A DNA stretch of 64,000 nucleotides from Streptomyces prunicolor NBRC 13075 (GTDB lineage Bacteria; Actinomycetota; Actinomycetes; Streptomycetales; Streptomycetaceae): contig NZ_BARF01000011.1 in NCBI RefSeq assembly GCF_000367365.1, positions 1-64,000 of the forward strand, given 5' to 3'. Below, piece by piece: positions 8,905-17,738 of this stretch. Under the pieces are notes generated by a model, which ran no database searches, was not told the origin of the DNA, and worked only from the letters and a program-made list of their open reading frames with translations. Each line of letters opens with the position of its first letter. Positions within the stretch are counted from its first letter, which is position 1. The translations under genes and the position numbers were made by a program.

Positions 8905-10506
8905 CTACAGGGGGATGTTGCCGTGCTTCTTCGGGGGCAAGGACTCGCGCTTGGTGCGGAGTTGGCGCAGTCCCCGGACGACGTGGCGGCGGGTGTCCGA
9001 GGGGAGGATCACCGCGTCGATGTAGCCGCGTTCGGCCGCGATGTAGGGGTTGAGGAGGGCGTCCTCGTACTCCTGGATCAGGCGGGCCCTCGTCGCCTCT
9101 ACGTCGCCTGCCGCCTCGGCCTCGGCGATCGTGCGGCGGTGCAGGATGTTGACCGCGCCCTGGGCGCCCATGACGGCGATCTGGGCGGTCGGCCAGGCGA
9201 GGTTGAGGTCGGCGCCGAGGTGCTTGGAGCCCATGACGTCGTAGGCGCCGCCGAAGGCCTTGCGGGTGATCACCGTGATGAGCGGGACCGTTGCCTCCGC
9301 GTACGCGTAGATCAGCTTCGCGCCCCTGCGGATGATGCCGTAGTGCTCCTGGTCCACGCCCGGGAGGAAGCCGGGGACGTCCACGAAGGTGATGACCGGG
9401 ACGTTGAACGCGTCGCAGGTGCGGACGAAGCGCGCCGCCTTCTCGGAGGCGTCGATGTCCAGGCAACCCGCGAACTGCATCGGCTGGTTGGCCACGATGC
9501 CCACCGGGCGGCCCTCGACCCGGCCGAAACCGGTGAGGATGTTCGGGGCGAAGAGGGGCTGTGTCTCGAAGAACTCCGCGTCGTCCAGGACGTGTTCGAT
9601 CACCGTGTGCATGTCGTACGGCTGGTTCGCGCTGTCCGGGACCAGGGTGTCCAGCTCGCGGTCCTCGTCCGTGACGGTGAGGTCCGCCTCCTCGGGGAAC
9701 GCGGGGGGTTCGCTGAGGTTGTTCGACGGCAAGTACGACAGCAACTGCTTTACGTACTCGATCGCGTCCTTCTCGTCGCCCGCCATGTGGTGGGCCACGC
9801 CCGACACCGAGTTGTGGGTCCTGGCCCCGCCCAACTCCTCGAAGCCGACGTCCTCGCCGGTGACCGTCTTGATGACGTCCGGGCCGGTGATGAACATGTG
9901 CGAGGTCTGGTCGACCATCACCGTGAAGTCGGTGATCGCGGGGGAGTACACCGCTCCGCCCGCGCACGGGCCCACGACCAGGGAGATCTGCGGGATCACA
10001 CCGCTCGCGTGCGTGTTGCGGCGGAAGATCTCGCCGTACGCGCCGAGGGAGGCCACGCCCTCCTGGATGCGGGCGCCGCCGGAGTCGTTGATGCCGATGA
10101 CCGGGCAGCCCGTCTTCAGCGCGAAGTCCATCACCTTGACGATCTTCTGGCCGTAGACCTCGCCCAGGGCACCGCCGAAGACCGTGAAGTCCTGGGAGAA
10201 CACGGCGATGGGGCGGCCGTCGACCGTGCCGTAGCCGGAGACGACTCCGTCGCCGTAGGGGCGGTTCTTCTCCAGGCCGAAGTCCGTGGAGCGGTGCCGG
10301 GTCAACTCGTCGAACTCCACGAAGGAGTCCTCGTCGAGGAGCAGGTCGATCCGCTCACGGGCCGTCAACTTGCCCTTGGCGTGCTGCTTTTCGACCGCAC
10401 GTGCCGAGCCGGCGTGCGTCGCTTCCTGGATACGGCGCTGAAGATCCGCGATCTTCCCGGCGGTCGTGTGAATGTCGATCTCTTGAGGCGCTTCCGGCTC
10501 GGACAT
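8905..10506 (-). CDS. pccB: Propionyl-/acyl-CoA carboxylase beta subunit
   Basis: 533-residue carboxyltransferase with two crotonase-like halves. The acyl-CoA oxyanion region is [12 protein letters not shown]; the carboxybiotin half carries [13 protein letters not shown]. Asp423 in that last motif aligns with Asp422 of S. coelicolor PccB, the residue known to set acyl-CoA choice, so propionyl-CoA preference is likely. The product would be methylmalonyl-CoA, a polyketide extender. ATG 10506 (MSEPE) matches known orthologue starts. The gene forms an operon with accE and is divergent from the biotin ligase gene. Confidence 0.96.
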   Translation of the reverse strand: MSEPEAPQEIDIHTTAGKIADLQRRIQEATHAGSARAVEKQHAKGKLTARERIDLLLDEDSFVEFDELTRHRSTDFGLEKNRPYGDGVVSGYGTVDGRPIAVFSQDFTVFGGALGEVYGQKIVKVMDFALKTGCPVIGINDSGGARIQEGVASLGAYGEIFRRNTHASGVIPQISLVVGPCAGGAVYSPAITDFTVMVDQTSHMFITGPDVIKTVTGEDVGFEELGGARTHNSVSGVAHHMAGDEKDAIEYVKQLLSYLPSNNLSEPPAFPEEADLTVTDEDRELDTLVPDSANQPYDMHTVIEHVLDDAEFFETQPLFAPNILTGFGRVEGRPVGIVANQPMQFAGCLDIDASEKAARFVRTCDAFNVPVITFVDVPGFLPGVDQEHYGIIRRGAKLIYAYAEATVPLITVITRKAFGGAYDVMGSKHLGADLNLAWPTAQIAVMGAQGAVNILHRRTIAEAEAAGDVEATRARLIQEYEDALLNPYIAAERGYIDAVILPSDTRRHVVRGLRQLRTKRESLPPKKHGNIPL

Positions 10507-10599
10507 CGGGATTGCGGCTCCCTGCCTGCTCAAAAGGGGGACGGGTTACTCATCCGTAGAGTAGTGGCGGGCCTACCGATCGGCAGTGCGGCGTACAAC

Positions 10600-10647
10600 A
10601 CACCTTGGGTGGCTTGCACGACACACACCTAGGGTGGCTTGCATGAC
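10600..10647 (+). promoter_or_regulatory. Direct repeats and candidate leaderless promoter of birA
   Basis: Two 23-bp near-identical copies 25 bp apart (10600-10622, 10625-10647), core GGGTGGCTTGCA. The second copy runs over the start codon. TAGGGT at 10630-10635 lies 7 nt before ATG 10643, and TTGGGT at 10605-10610 is a possible -35 with 19-bp spacing. The repeat could be an operator or a small tandem duplication. Confidence 0.5.
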
Positions 10648-11506
10648 GCCGCGAGATGCCTCAGACGACAGCAGCCGTTGGTCCGATCTGGAACGGCCGC
10701 CCCTCAACGCGGGTGCGCTGCGCCGCGGACTCGTGCGCGCGGGCGGGCTGTGGACCGGCGTGGAGGTCGTGCAGTCCACCGGTTCCACCAACTCCGACCT
10801 CGTCGCCCTGGCCGCCGCGGGCAAGGCCGCCGAGGGCACCGTACTGGTCGCCGAGGAGCAGACCTCGGGGCGCGGGCGGCTCGACCGGCAGTGGTCGGCA
10901 CCGGCCCGCTCGGGTCTCTTCTTCTCCGTGCTGCTGGAGCCGGGCGACGTTCCCGTGGCCCGCTGGGGCTGGCTCCCGCTGCTCACCGGGGTCGCCGTCG
11001 CGACGGGCCTGTCCCGGTCGGCCGGCGTGGACACGGCACTCAAGTGGCCCAACGACCTGCTGGTGACTGTCGGCGAGGAAGAACGCAAGGCCGGCGGCAT
11101 CCTCGCCGAGCGCGCGGGCGATGACGCGGTGATCGTCGGCGTCGGCATCAACGTCAGCCTGCGCGAGGACGAGCTGCCCGTGCCCCAGGCGGGCTCCCTG
11201 GCCCTGGCCGGGGCGGTCGCCACCGACCGCGATCCGCTCCTGCGGGCGGTGCTGCGGTCCCTGGAGCACTGGTACGACAAGTGGCGCTCGGCGGGCGGGG
11301 ACCCGGTGGCGAGCGGCCTCCAGGAGACCTACGCGGCCGGCTGCGCCACGCTCGGCCGGACCGTGCGGGCCGAACTGCCCGGGGACCGGTCGATCACCGG
11401 GGAGGCCGTCGCGATCGACGGCGACGGGCGGCTCGTCCTCGCGACGGAGGACGGCGTGCAGGAGCCCGTGGGGGCGGGCGACATCGTCCACCTGCGCCCC
11501 GCGTGA
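10643..11506 (+). CDS. birA: Biotin-[acetyl-CoA carboxylase] ligase
   Basis: 287-residue monofunctional (class I) biotin protein ligase. STNSDL, the GRGRLDRQWSAP biotin/AMP loop, LKWPNDLL and KAGGILAE are the catalytic signatures, followed by the small SH3-like C-terminal domain. There is no N-terminal repressor HTH. It forms biotinyl-AMP and transfers biotin to the Lys of EAMKM in carboxylase alpha chains, such as the one encoded at 5101-6873. It is divergent from pccB with a 136-bp shared upstream region. Confidence 0.95.
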   Translation: MTPRDASDDSSRWSDLERPPLNAGALRRGLVRAGGLWTGVEVVQSTGSTNSDLVALAAAGKAAEGTVLVAEEQTSGRGRLDRQWSAPARSGLFFSVLLEPGDVPVARWGWLPLLTGVAVATGLSRSAGVDTALKWPNDLLVTVGEEERKAGGILAERAGDDAVIVGVGINVSLREDELPVPQAGSLALAGAVATDRDPLLRAVLRSLEHWYDKWRSAGGDPVASGLQETYAAGCATLGRTVRAELPGDRSITGEAVAIDGDGRLVLATEDGVQEPVGAGDIVHLRPA

Positions 11507-11624
11507 CCCCGACCGCTCTTGTGGCGACTCTTCCCGTGTGACTCACGGAGTGAGCTGGCCCACACCTGCCGTAGCATTGGGCCCGGTCGATACCTGACCG
11601 TGGCAGATCGGAAGGGCAGCAGGC

Positions 11625-12791
11625 GTGACCGTCGACGACACGGGCTCCGGCGCGGACGCGGACGGCCGGGTGGACCCTCCCCCAGTCTCGGCTCCGCTCG
11701 ACCGGGGGGACCCACAAGGCGCTGCCGAGTCCGGCGAGGACCCGCTCGCGCTGCGCCTCGAAGGGCTCATCCTCGGCGCCGAGCGCCGCTACACCCCCTT
11801 CCAGGCGGCCCGCACCGCCGGCGTCTCCATGGAGCTGGCCACGCGTTTCTGGCGGGCCATGGGCTTCGCCGACGTCGGCCAGGCCAAGGCGTTCACGGAG
11901 GCGGACGTCCTCGCGCTGCGCCGCCTGGCCGGTCTCGTCGAGGCGGGGCTGCTCAGCGAGGCGATGGCGGTGCAGGTGGCCCGTTCCACCGGGCAGACCA
12001 CCGCGCGGCTGGCCGGCTGGCAGATGGACTCGTTCCTGGAGGGCCTGACCGAGCCCCCGGAGCCGGGCATGTCCCGCACCGAGGTGACGTACCCGATCAT
12101 CGAACTGCTCCTGCCCGAGCTGGAGGAGTTCCTCGTCTACGTCTGGCGGCGCCAGCTCGCCGCGTCGGCGGGCCGGGTCGTCCAGGCCGGTGACGACGAG
12201 GAGATGGTCGACCGGCGGCTCGCGGTGGGCTTCGCGGACCTGGTCGGCTTCACCCGCCTCACCCGCCGCATGGAGGAGGAGGAACTCGGCGAACTCGTCG
12301 AGGCCTTCGAGACCACCGCCGCCGACCTCGTGGCCGCGCGCGGCGGCCGCCTCATCAAGACCCTGGGTGACGAGGTCCTCTACTCCGCGGACGACGCCGG
12401 AGTCGCCGCGGAGATCGCCCTGCTCCTGATCGAGACCATGGCGAACGACGAGACCATGCCCGAACTCCGCGTCGGTATGGCCTTCGGCACGGTGACGACC
12501 CGTATGGGCGACGTCTTCGGTACGACGGTCAACCTCGCCTCCCGGCTCACGTCGATAGCTCCTCGCGACGCGGTCCTCGTCGACAGCGCCTTCGCCGAGG
12601 AACTCATCCGCAGCGGCGAGGCCCCCGCCTCCGAGGCGGAGGCGGCGGAAGCCGCGGCGAAGGCCGAGAAGGAGGGCGAGGAGCCCCCGACCTACCGCTT
12701 CGCCCTCCAGCCGATGTGGCAACGCCCCGTACGCGGCCTGGGAGTTGTCGAACCCTGGCTGCTCACCCGCCGGCACTCGGCACCGGCGTAA
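11625..12791 (+). CDS. cya: Class III adenylate cyclase
   Basis: 388 residues. The N-terminal ~190 residues include a MerR/Lrp-like helical segment (GVSMELATRFWRAMGFADV) of the kind fused to actinobacterial cyclases. The catalytic domain starts at VGFADLVGFTRLTRRM (metal-binding Asp) and continues through KTLGDEVLYSA and GTTVNLASRL. It makes cAMP; in S. coelicolor the single cya gene at this locus is known to influence germination and aerial growth. GTG 11625 follows GGAAGGGCAGCAG. The C-terminal 60 residues contain an Ala/Glu-rich stretch. Confidence 0.93.
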   Translation: MTVDDTGSGADADGRVDPPPVSAPLDRGDPQGAAESGEDPLALRLEGLILGAERRYTPFQAARTAGVSMELATRFWRAMGFADVGQAKAFTEADVLALRRLAGLVEAGLLSEAMAVQVARSTGQTTARLAGWQMDSFLEGLTEPPEPGMSRTEVTYPIIELLLPELEEFLVYVWRRQLAASAGRVVQAGDDEEMVDRRLAVGFADLVGFTRLTRRMEEEELGELVEAFETTAADLVAARGGRLIKTLGDEVLYSADDAGVAAEIALLLIETMANDETMPELRVGMAFGTVTTRMGDVFGTTVNLASRLTSIAPRDAVLVDSAFAEELIRSGEAPASEAEAAEAAAKAEKEGEEPPTYRFALQPMWQRPVRGLGVVEPWLLTRRHSAPA

Positions 12792-12822
12792 CTGGCGTAT
12801 AGGCCCAACTCGCTTACGTGGC

Positions 12823-13446
12823 TCAGTGGTTGGCGAGTCCGTCCACGCAGAGGCCGATGATCGGCACGCACAGGCTCGGTCGACTCGCTGCGGGGGCCGG
12901 GGAGTTGGGGGCCCGGCTCGGGGCGGGTGTGGGTGTGTGGGCGGGTGCGGGTGCCGTGGTCGATGACTGGTGGGGCGCCGGTTCCTGAGGTGCGGGTGGC
13001 ATGGTGGCCGCCGTGGTCGTGTCGGGGATCGTCGTCGGGTTCGCGGGCCTCGGTGTCGCGGTCGCGTACGGGGTCGGTACGACCCCGGAGGTCGTCGTAG
13101 TCGTAGGGGTCGGAGTCACGCCGCCCATCACCGAGGTCGCGGACGGGATCGCGGTCGGGTCGGCGCTGATGGTCGCGGCGGCGTTGGCGGGCCGGTCGGT
13201 GCCGTCGCCGGCGCCGGTGGCCGGGTCCGGGCGGGGTTCCGCCTCCGCCGTGCCCAGCCCGCCGACTCCCGACTCGGGCGCCAGCCGTACGAGGCTCAGC
13301 ACTCCGGCGGCCACGGCGAGCCCTCCGACGGCGAGCAGGACCTTGCGGGGCCGGGGGCGGCGGTGCCGGCCGCGCGGAGTCTTCGGGAGCGGCGCTGCCA
13401 TCTCCTCGGTGTCCGCTGCCCGGTCCGCCTTCGTGGTCGTCGTCAC
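12823..13446 (-). CDS. Membrane-anchored Pro/Thr-rich extracytoplasmic protein
   Basis: 207 residues. A basic cytosolic N-terminus (about 1-40, RGRHRRPRPRK) precedes a single transmembrane helix (VLLAVGGLAVAAGVLSLV). A long low-complexity Pro/Thr/Ala segment typical of cell-wall-spanning regions follows. The end is short and conserved-looking with two cysteines (LCVPIIGLCVDGL). GTG 13446 has AGGGGAGGG upstream. No catalytic domain is seen. It is convergent with cya (31 bp) and divergent from the hydratase gene. Confidence 0.75.
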   Translation of the reverse strand: MTTTTKADRAADTEEMAAPLPKTPRGRHRRPRPRKVLLAVGGLAVAAGVLSLVRLAPESGVGGLGTAEAEPRPDPATGAGDGTDRPANAAATISADPTAIPSATSVMGGVTPTPTTTTTSGVVPTPYATATPRPANPTTIPDTTTAATMPPAPQEPAPHQSSTTAPAPAHTPTPAPSRAPNSPAPAASRPSLCVPIIGLCVDGLANH

Positions 13447-13564
13447 GATCCCTCCCCTGTGGTGTGGCGGACGCACGTTATGCGCTTCTACGGGCGGTGC
13501 GGCGGGAGTTGGGCGGGATGTCACCCGAACGGGGAGGCCGCGTGCGATGATCGGGGCGAGGTCT

Positions 13565-13580
13565 GTTAACCCACGTTAAC
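13565..13580. promoter_or_regulatory. Double GTTAAC site upstream of the hydratase gene
   Basis: GTTAAC-CCAC-GTTAAC: two identical palindromic hexamers 4 bp apart, 13 bp before the start codon and directly upstream of AGGAGG. The base composition is strikingly AT-rich for this genome, which suggests an operator. No regulator is adjacent. Confidence 0.45.
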
Positions 13581-13592
13581 CAGGAGGCGGTC

Positions 13593-14399
13593 ATGAGCGA
13601 GGAGCGGTCCGAGACGCGGTTCGGGGAGTTCGTGCTGGTGCGACGGCACGGGTACGTCGCGGAACTGGTCCTGGACCGGCCCAAGGCCATGAACGCCGTC
13701 TCCACGGCGATGGCGGGCTCGATCGCCGCGGCCTGCGCGGCGCTGGCGGCGGACCGGGACGTGCGGGTGTGCGTGGTGACCTCGTCGCACGAGCGGGCGT
13801 TCTGCGTGGGCGCGGACCTGAAGGAGCGCAACTCGTTGAGCGATGCGGAACTCGTGCGGCAGCGCCCGCTCGCACGCGGCGCGTACACCGGCGTCCTGGA
13901 GCTCCCCATGCCGACGATCGCCGCGGTCCACGGCTTCGCCCTCGGCGGCGGCTTCGAACTCGCCCTGTCCTGCGACCTGATCGTGGCGGACGGTACGGCC
14001 GTGGTGGGGCTGCCGGAGGTGTCGGTGGGCGTGATTCCGGGGGGCGGCGGTACGCAGTTGCTGCCGCGGCGGGTGGGGGCGGCCCGAGCGGCCGAACTGA
14101 TCTTCACCGCGCGGCGGTTGGCGGCGGCGGAGGCGGCGGAACTGGGCCTGGTGGACGTCCTGGTGGAGCCGGGGCAGGACCGCGAGGAGGCCTTGGCTCT
14201 GGGCGTGCGCATCGCCGCGAATTCGCCCGTCGGGCTGCGGGCGGCGAAGCGGGCGTTGCGGCTGGGGCACGGGTTGGATCTGCGGGCCGGGCTTGAGGTC
14301 GAGGATGCGGCGTGGCGGTCGGTGGCGTTCTCGGGGGACCGGGCGGAGGGGGTGGCGGCGTTCAACGAGAAGCGGACGCCGGAGTGGCCGGGGGAGTAG
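13593..14399 (+). CDS. Enoyl-CoA hydratase/isomerase family protein
   Basis: 268-residue crotonase-fold enzyme. FCVGADLKER and GFALGGGFELAL form the oxyanion hole and CoA site; GLPEVSVGVIPGGGGT carries the catalytic-type Glu. The family hydrates trans-2-enoyl-CoA in beta-oxidation and related acyl-CoA degradation. The exact substrate is not readable, though the nearby propionyl-CoA carboxylase is compatible with fatty acid or branched-chain breakdown. ATG 13593 has AGGAGG 7 nt upstream. Confidence 0.92.
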   Translation: MSEERSETRFGEFVLVRRHGYVAELVLDRPKAMNAVSTAMAGSIAAACAALAADRDVRVCVVTSSHERAFCVGADLKERNSLSDAELVRQRPLARGAYTGVLELPMPTIAAVHGFALGGGFELALSCDLIVADGTAVVGLPEVSVGVIPGGGGTQLLPRRVGAARAAELIFTARRLAAAEAAELGLVDVLVEPGQDREEALALGVRIAANSPVGLRAAKRALRLGHGLDLRAGLEVEDAAWRSVAFSGDRAEGVAAFNEKRTPEWPGE

Positions 14400-14436
14400 G
14401 GGGGCTTGGGTTGTCTGGCGGGTGCGGGTGCGTTGT

Positions 14437-14560
14437 GGCTGGTCGCGCAGTTCCCCGCGCCCCTAGGGGGTCGGTGCTGGCCGGTGTTGGTCAGTGGGCC
14501 GGCGGTGGTCGCGCCCGCGCGGCGGAGCCGCAAATGTCGCAGCCCCGCGCCCCTAGGGGG
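14437..14560. repeat. Intergenic repeat elements A and B in tandem
   Basis: An element A copy at 14437-14467 and an element B copy at 14506-14560, both ending in the palindrome CCCCTAGGGGG. They lie in the 270-bp gap between two plus-strand genes and could terminate the hydratase transcript. Confidence 0.75.
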
Positions 14561-14669
14561 TTGGCGTCGGCCGTGTTGGTGAGTAGGCCCCGCTGCCGTT
14601 CATCCGCTCACGACACCTGTTCGCCGCATCAATGTCCCGCTATGCCTGAAACCTCCCTAGCCTGGAGTG

Positions 14670-15815
14670 ATGGGTGAGGACAGGCGGCTGGCGGCCGTGG
14701 TGGAGCTGGCGCAGGGGATGGCCGCGGCGCACACCCCGCGCGAGTCCTGGCGGGCGGCGGCATCCGGCGCGTGCCGGGCGCTGGACGGGAGTTTCGCCGC
14801 GCTGTCGGTGTGGGAGCGGGAGCTGGGCCGGCTGCGGGTCCTGGTGAACGTGGGCGAGCGGGCCCAGGGCGAGGAGGAGTTCCCGGACGGCGAGACCTAC
14901 CCGGTGCACCAGTTCCCGGAGATCACCGAGTTCCTGCACGAACGGTGGGCGGGCGGCGGCGAGCCCAACGCCTGGGTCGAGACCGCCGAGGGCCCGGCCG
15001 CGGGCAGCCCCGGTTACTGCCACCAGCGCGTCGCGGCGCTACGGCGTCGTAGGCGCGGATGTTGTGTGGTCGCCCCGATCGTGCTGCACGGGCGGGCGTG
15101 GGGGGAGCTGTATGTGGCGCGGCCGGTCGGTGCGGCCGTGTTCGACCGGGGTGATGCTGATTTCGCGACCGTGCTGGCCTCCGTCGTCGCCGCCGGGATC
15201 GCACAGACCGAGCGGCTGGAGGAGGCGCGGCGGCTCGCCTTCACGGACGCGCTCACCGGGCTCGCCAACCGCCGTGCCGTCGACGTACGGCTCGACGAGG
15301 CGATCGAGCGGCATCGGCGGGACGGGGTCGTGGTCAGCCTGGTGGTGTGTGACCTCAATGGGCTGAAGCGCGTCAACGACACCCGGGGGCATGCCGTGGG
15401 GGACCGGCTGCTCGAACGCTTCGGCTCGGTGCTGTCGTTGTGCGGGGCGATGCTGCCGGGTGCGCTCGCGGCGCGGCTCGGCGGGGACGAGTTCTGTCTG
15501 CTCGCGGTCGGGCCGCCCGCCGACGAGGTGGTCGACGCGGCGATCGAACTGTGCCGCCGGGCCGCCGAGTTGGAGCTGGGGGAAGGTGTCGCGTGCGGGG
15601 TCGCGTCGACCGAGGATCCGATCGGGGCGGTGCGTTCCGGTCGGCGGTTGTTCCGGCTGGCGGACGCGGCTCAGTACCGGGCGAAGGCGCTCCGCGCGGA
15701 CAGGCCGGTCGTTGCCGGGCGGGATGGGCCGGATGATCCTGTGGTGCGGCTTGCTGACTCTCCTACGCCGGAGATGCCGGCGGAGCGGCGGCGGTTCCGG
15801 GGGCGGCGGGCGTGA
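14670..15815 (+). CDS. GAF-GGDEF diguanylate cyclase
   Basis: 381 residues. Residues about 15-175 form a GAF-like sensor, and 185-350 a GGDEF domain with an intact LGGDEF active-site loop and FTDALTGLANRRA at its start. It should make c-di-GMP, the second messenger that holds Streptomyces in vegetative growth through BldD. The RxxD inhibitory site normally five residues before GGDEF is absent (PGALAAR), so product inhibition may be missing. No transmembrane helix is seen, so it is cytosolic. TAGCCT lies 6 nt before ATG 14670, suggesting a leaderless start; GTG 14667 is the alternative. Confidence 0.9.
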   Translation: MGEDRRLAAVVELAQGMAAAHTPRESWRAAASGACRALDGSFAALSVWERELGRLRVLVNVGERAQGEEEFPDGETYPVHQFPEITEFLHERWAGGGEPNAWVETAEGPAAGSPGYCHQRVAALRRRRRGCCVVAPIVLHGRAWGELYVARPVGAAVFDRGDADFATVLASVVAAGIAQTERLEEARRLAFTDALTGLANRRAVDVRLDEAIERHRRDGVVVSLVVCDLNGLKRVNDTRGHAVGDRLLERFGSVLSLCGAMLPGALAARLGGDEFCLLAVGPPADEVVDAAIELCRRAAELELGEGVACGVASTEDPIGAVRSGRRLFRLADAAQYRAKALRADRPVVAGRDGPDDPVVRLADSPTPEMPAERRRFRGRRA

Positions 15816-15891
15816 CGTGGGGTGCGGCTTTGTGGGTGGGTGCGGGTGCGTTGTGGTTCGCCTGGGGTGCGTTGTGGGGCGGCGCCGCGCC

Positions 15892-15981
15892 GGGGGGTGT
15901 CCGTCCTCGGATTGGCGCGGGGGCCGTCGTTCACCGGCTTGCCCGTGTTGACGCGCCAACCGCTGCGGGCGGACACCCCCC
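15892..15981 (+). terminator. Nested long hairpin between the GGDEF gene and hutH
   Basis: A perfect outer stem, GGGGGGTGTCCG at 15892-15903 with CGGACACCCCCC at 15970-15981, encloses a second perfect stem, TTGGCGCG at 15912-15919 with CGCGCCAA at 15952-15959. No U tract follows. It lies in a 307-bp gap, upstream of the likely hutH promoter, so it is best read as the 3' end structure of the GGDEF transcript or a small structured RNA. Confidence 0.5.
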
Positions 15982-16096
15982 GACACGTCACCTTGCCGTC
16001 GTACGCGGCCGACGGTCCGATTGGCTCAGCTCGCCGACTGCGGCGCCCGGTGACCTGTCTGTAAGGGGCTAACCCGGTCTCCGATAGTGACATCGT

Positions 16097-16122
16097 CGCA
16101 TTCAATGCGTACGCTCCTGAAT
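16097..16122 (+). promoter_or_regulatory. hutH promoter and inverted repeat
   Basis: CGCATT-C-AATGCG (16097-16109) is a perfect inverted repeat directly before TACGCT (16110-16115), a -10-like hexamer 7 nt upstream of ATG 16123. An inverted repeat touching the -10 region fits repressor control of histidine utilisation, but the regulator is not in this window. Confidence 0.5.
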
Positions 16123-17667
16123 ATGGATATGCACACTGTGGTGGTGGGGACGTCCGGGGTCACCGCGTCCGACGTTCTCGCCGTGGCGCGTGGGGGCGCC
16201 CGGATCGAGCTTTCGGGCGAGGCCGTCGCGGCGCTTGCCGCGGCGCGGGAGATCGTGGACGCGCTGGCCGCGAAGCCGGAGCCCGTGTACGGGGTGAGCA
16301 CCGGGTTCGGGGCGTTGGCGTCGCGGCACATCAGCCCGGAACTGCGGGCCCAGTTGCAGCGCAACATCGTCCGCTCGCATGCCGCCGGGATGGGGCCGCG
16401 GGTGGAGCGGGAGGTCGTGCGCGCGCTGATGTTCCTGCGGCTCAAGACCGTCTGCTCGGGGCACACCGGGGTGCGGCCCGAGGTCGCGCAGACCATGGCC
16501 GACGTGCTCAACGCCGGGATCACGCCCGTCGTCCACGAGTACGGCTCCCTCGGCTGCTCCGGCGACCTCGCGCCGCTCTCCCACTGCGCGTTGACGCTCA
16601 TGGGCGAGGGTGACGCCGAGGGTCCGGACGGGGTCGTGAAGCCTGCTGGTGAGCTGCTCGCCGACGCCGGGATCGCGCCTGTCGAACTGCGTGAGAAGGA
16701 GGGCCTCGCCCTTCTCAACGGCACCGACGGCATGCTCGGCATGCTGGTCATGGCCCTCGCCGACCTGGACATGCTCTACAAGTCCGCCGACGTCACGGCC
16801 GCGTTGTCGCTGGAGGCGCTGCTCGGTACCGACAAGGTGCTCGCGCCCGAGCTGCACGCCATCCGGCCGCACCCCGGGCAGGGGGCCAGTGCCGCCAACA
16901 TGCTTGCCGTGCTTGCCGGTTCGGAGCTGACCGGGCACCACCAGGACGACGCGCCGCGCGTCCAGGACGCCTACTCGGTGCGGTGTGCGCCGCAGGTCGC
17001 CGGTGCCGGGCGGGACACCATCGCGCACGCACGGCTCGTCGCCGAGCGGGAGTTGGCGTCGGCCGTCGACAACCCCGTTGTGCTGCCTGATGGGAGGGTC
17101 GAGTCGAACGGCAACTTCCATGGCGCGCCGGTGGCTTACGTCCTCGACTTCCTCGCCATCGCCGCCGCCGACCTCGGTTCGATCGCCGAGCGCCGTACCG
17201 ACCGGCTGCTCGACAAGAACCGTTCGCACGGGCTGCCGCCGTTCCTCGCGGACGATGCCGGTGTCGACTCCGGGCTGATGATCGCGCAGTACACGCAGGC
17301 CGCGCTGGTGAGTGAGATGAAGCGGCTGGCGGTGCCCGCCTCCGCCGACTCCATCCCCTCCTCCGCGATGCAGGAGGACCACGTCTCCATGGGCTGGTCG
17401 GCCGCGCGCAAGCTGCGCACCGCCGTGGACAACCTCACCCGGATCATCGCCGTCGAGCTGTACGCCGCGACGCGCGCCGTGGAGTTGAGGGAGGGGCTGG
17501 CCCCGGCGCCGGCCTCGCGCGCGGTCATCGATGCCGTACGGGCGGCGGGAGTTGAGGGTCCGGGGCCGGACCGGTTCCTGTCTCCCGACCTCGCCGCGGC
17601 GGACGCGTTCGTGCGGGGCGGGCATGTGGTCGAGGCCGTGGAGAAGGTCACCGGGCCGCTGCGGTAA
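16123..17667 (+). CDS. hutH: Histidine ammonia-lyase
   Basis: 514 residues, the same length as the Streptomyces griseus enzyme. It deaminates L-histidine to urocanate, the first step of histidine use. The electrophilic MIO cofactor forms from GSLGCSGDLAPLSH, where the triad is Cys145-Ser146-Gly147 instead of the usual Ala-Ser-Gly, a known Streptomyces variant. YGVSTGFG and the C-terminal QEDHVSMG loop are intact. Start MDMHTVVVG matches known orthologues. No other hut gene is adjacent. Confidence 0.96.
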   Translation: MDMHTVVVGTSGVTASDVLAVARGGARIELSGEAVAALAAAREIVDALAAKPEPVYGVSTGFGALASRHISPELRAQLQRNIVRSHAAGMGPRVEREVVRALMFLRLKTVCSGHTGVRPEVAQTMADVLNAGITPVVHEYGSLGCSGDLAPLSHCALTLMGEGDAEGPDGVVKPAGELLADAGIAPVELREKEGLALLNGTDGMLGMLVMALADLDMLYKSADVTAALSLEALLGTDKVLAPELHAIRPHPGQGASAANMLAVLAGSELTGHHQDDAPRVQDAYSVRCAPQVAGAGRDTIAHARLVAERELASAVDNPVVLPDGRVESNGNFHGAPVAYVLDFLAIAAADLGSIAERRTDRLLDKNRSHGLPPFLADDAGVDSGLMIAQYTQAALVSEMKRLAVPASADSIPSSAMQEDHVSMGWSAARKLRTAVDNLTRIIAVELYAATRAVELREGLAPAPASRAVIDAVRAAGVEGPGPDRFLSPDLAAADAFVRGGHVVEAVEKVTGPLR

Positions 17668-17703
17668 AGGAGTTGGCCGATGGGCCTTCGCCGTACGGCT
17701 GCT

Positions 17704-17733
17704 GGGGCCCCGTCCCGTCAACGGCGGGGCCCC
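17704..17733. terminator. Bidirectional terminator hutH / lipoprotein
   Basis: GGGGCCCCG at 17704-17712 pairs perfectly with CGGGGCCCC at 17725-17733. The hairpin lies between the convergent ends at 17667 (+) and 17739 (-) and has no U tract. Confidence 0.7.
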
Positions 17734-17738
17734 GTCGG

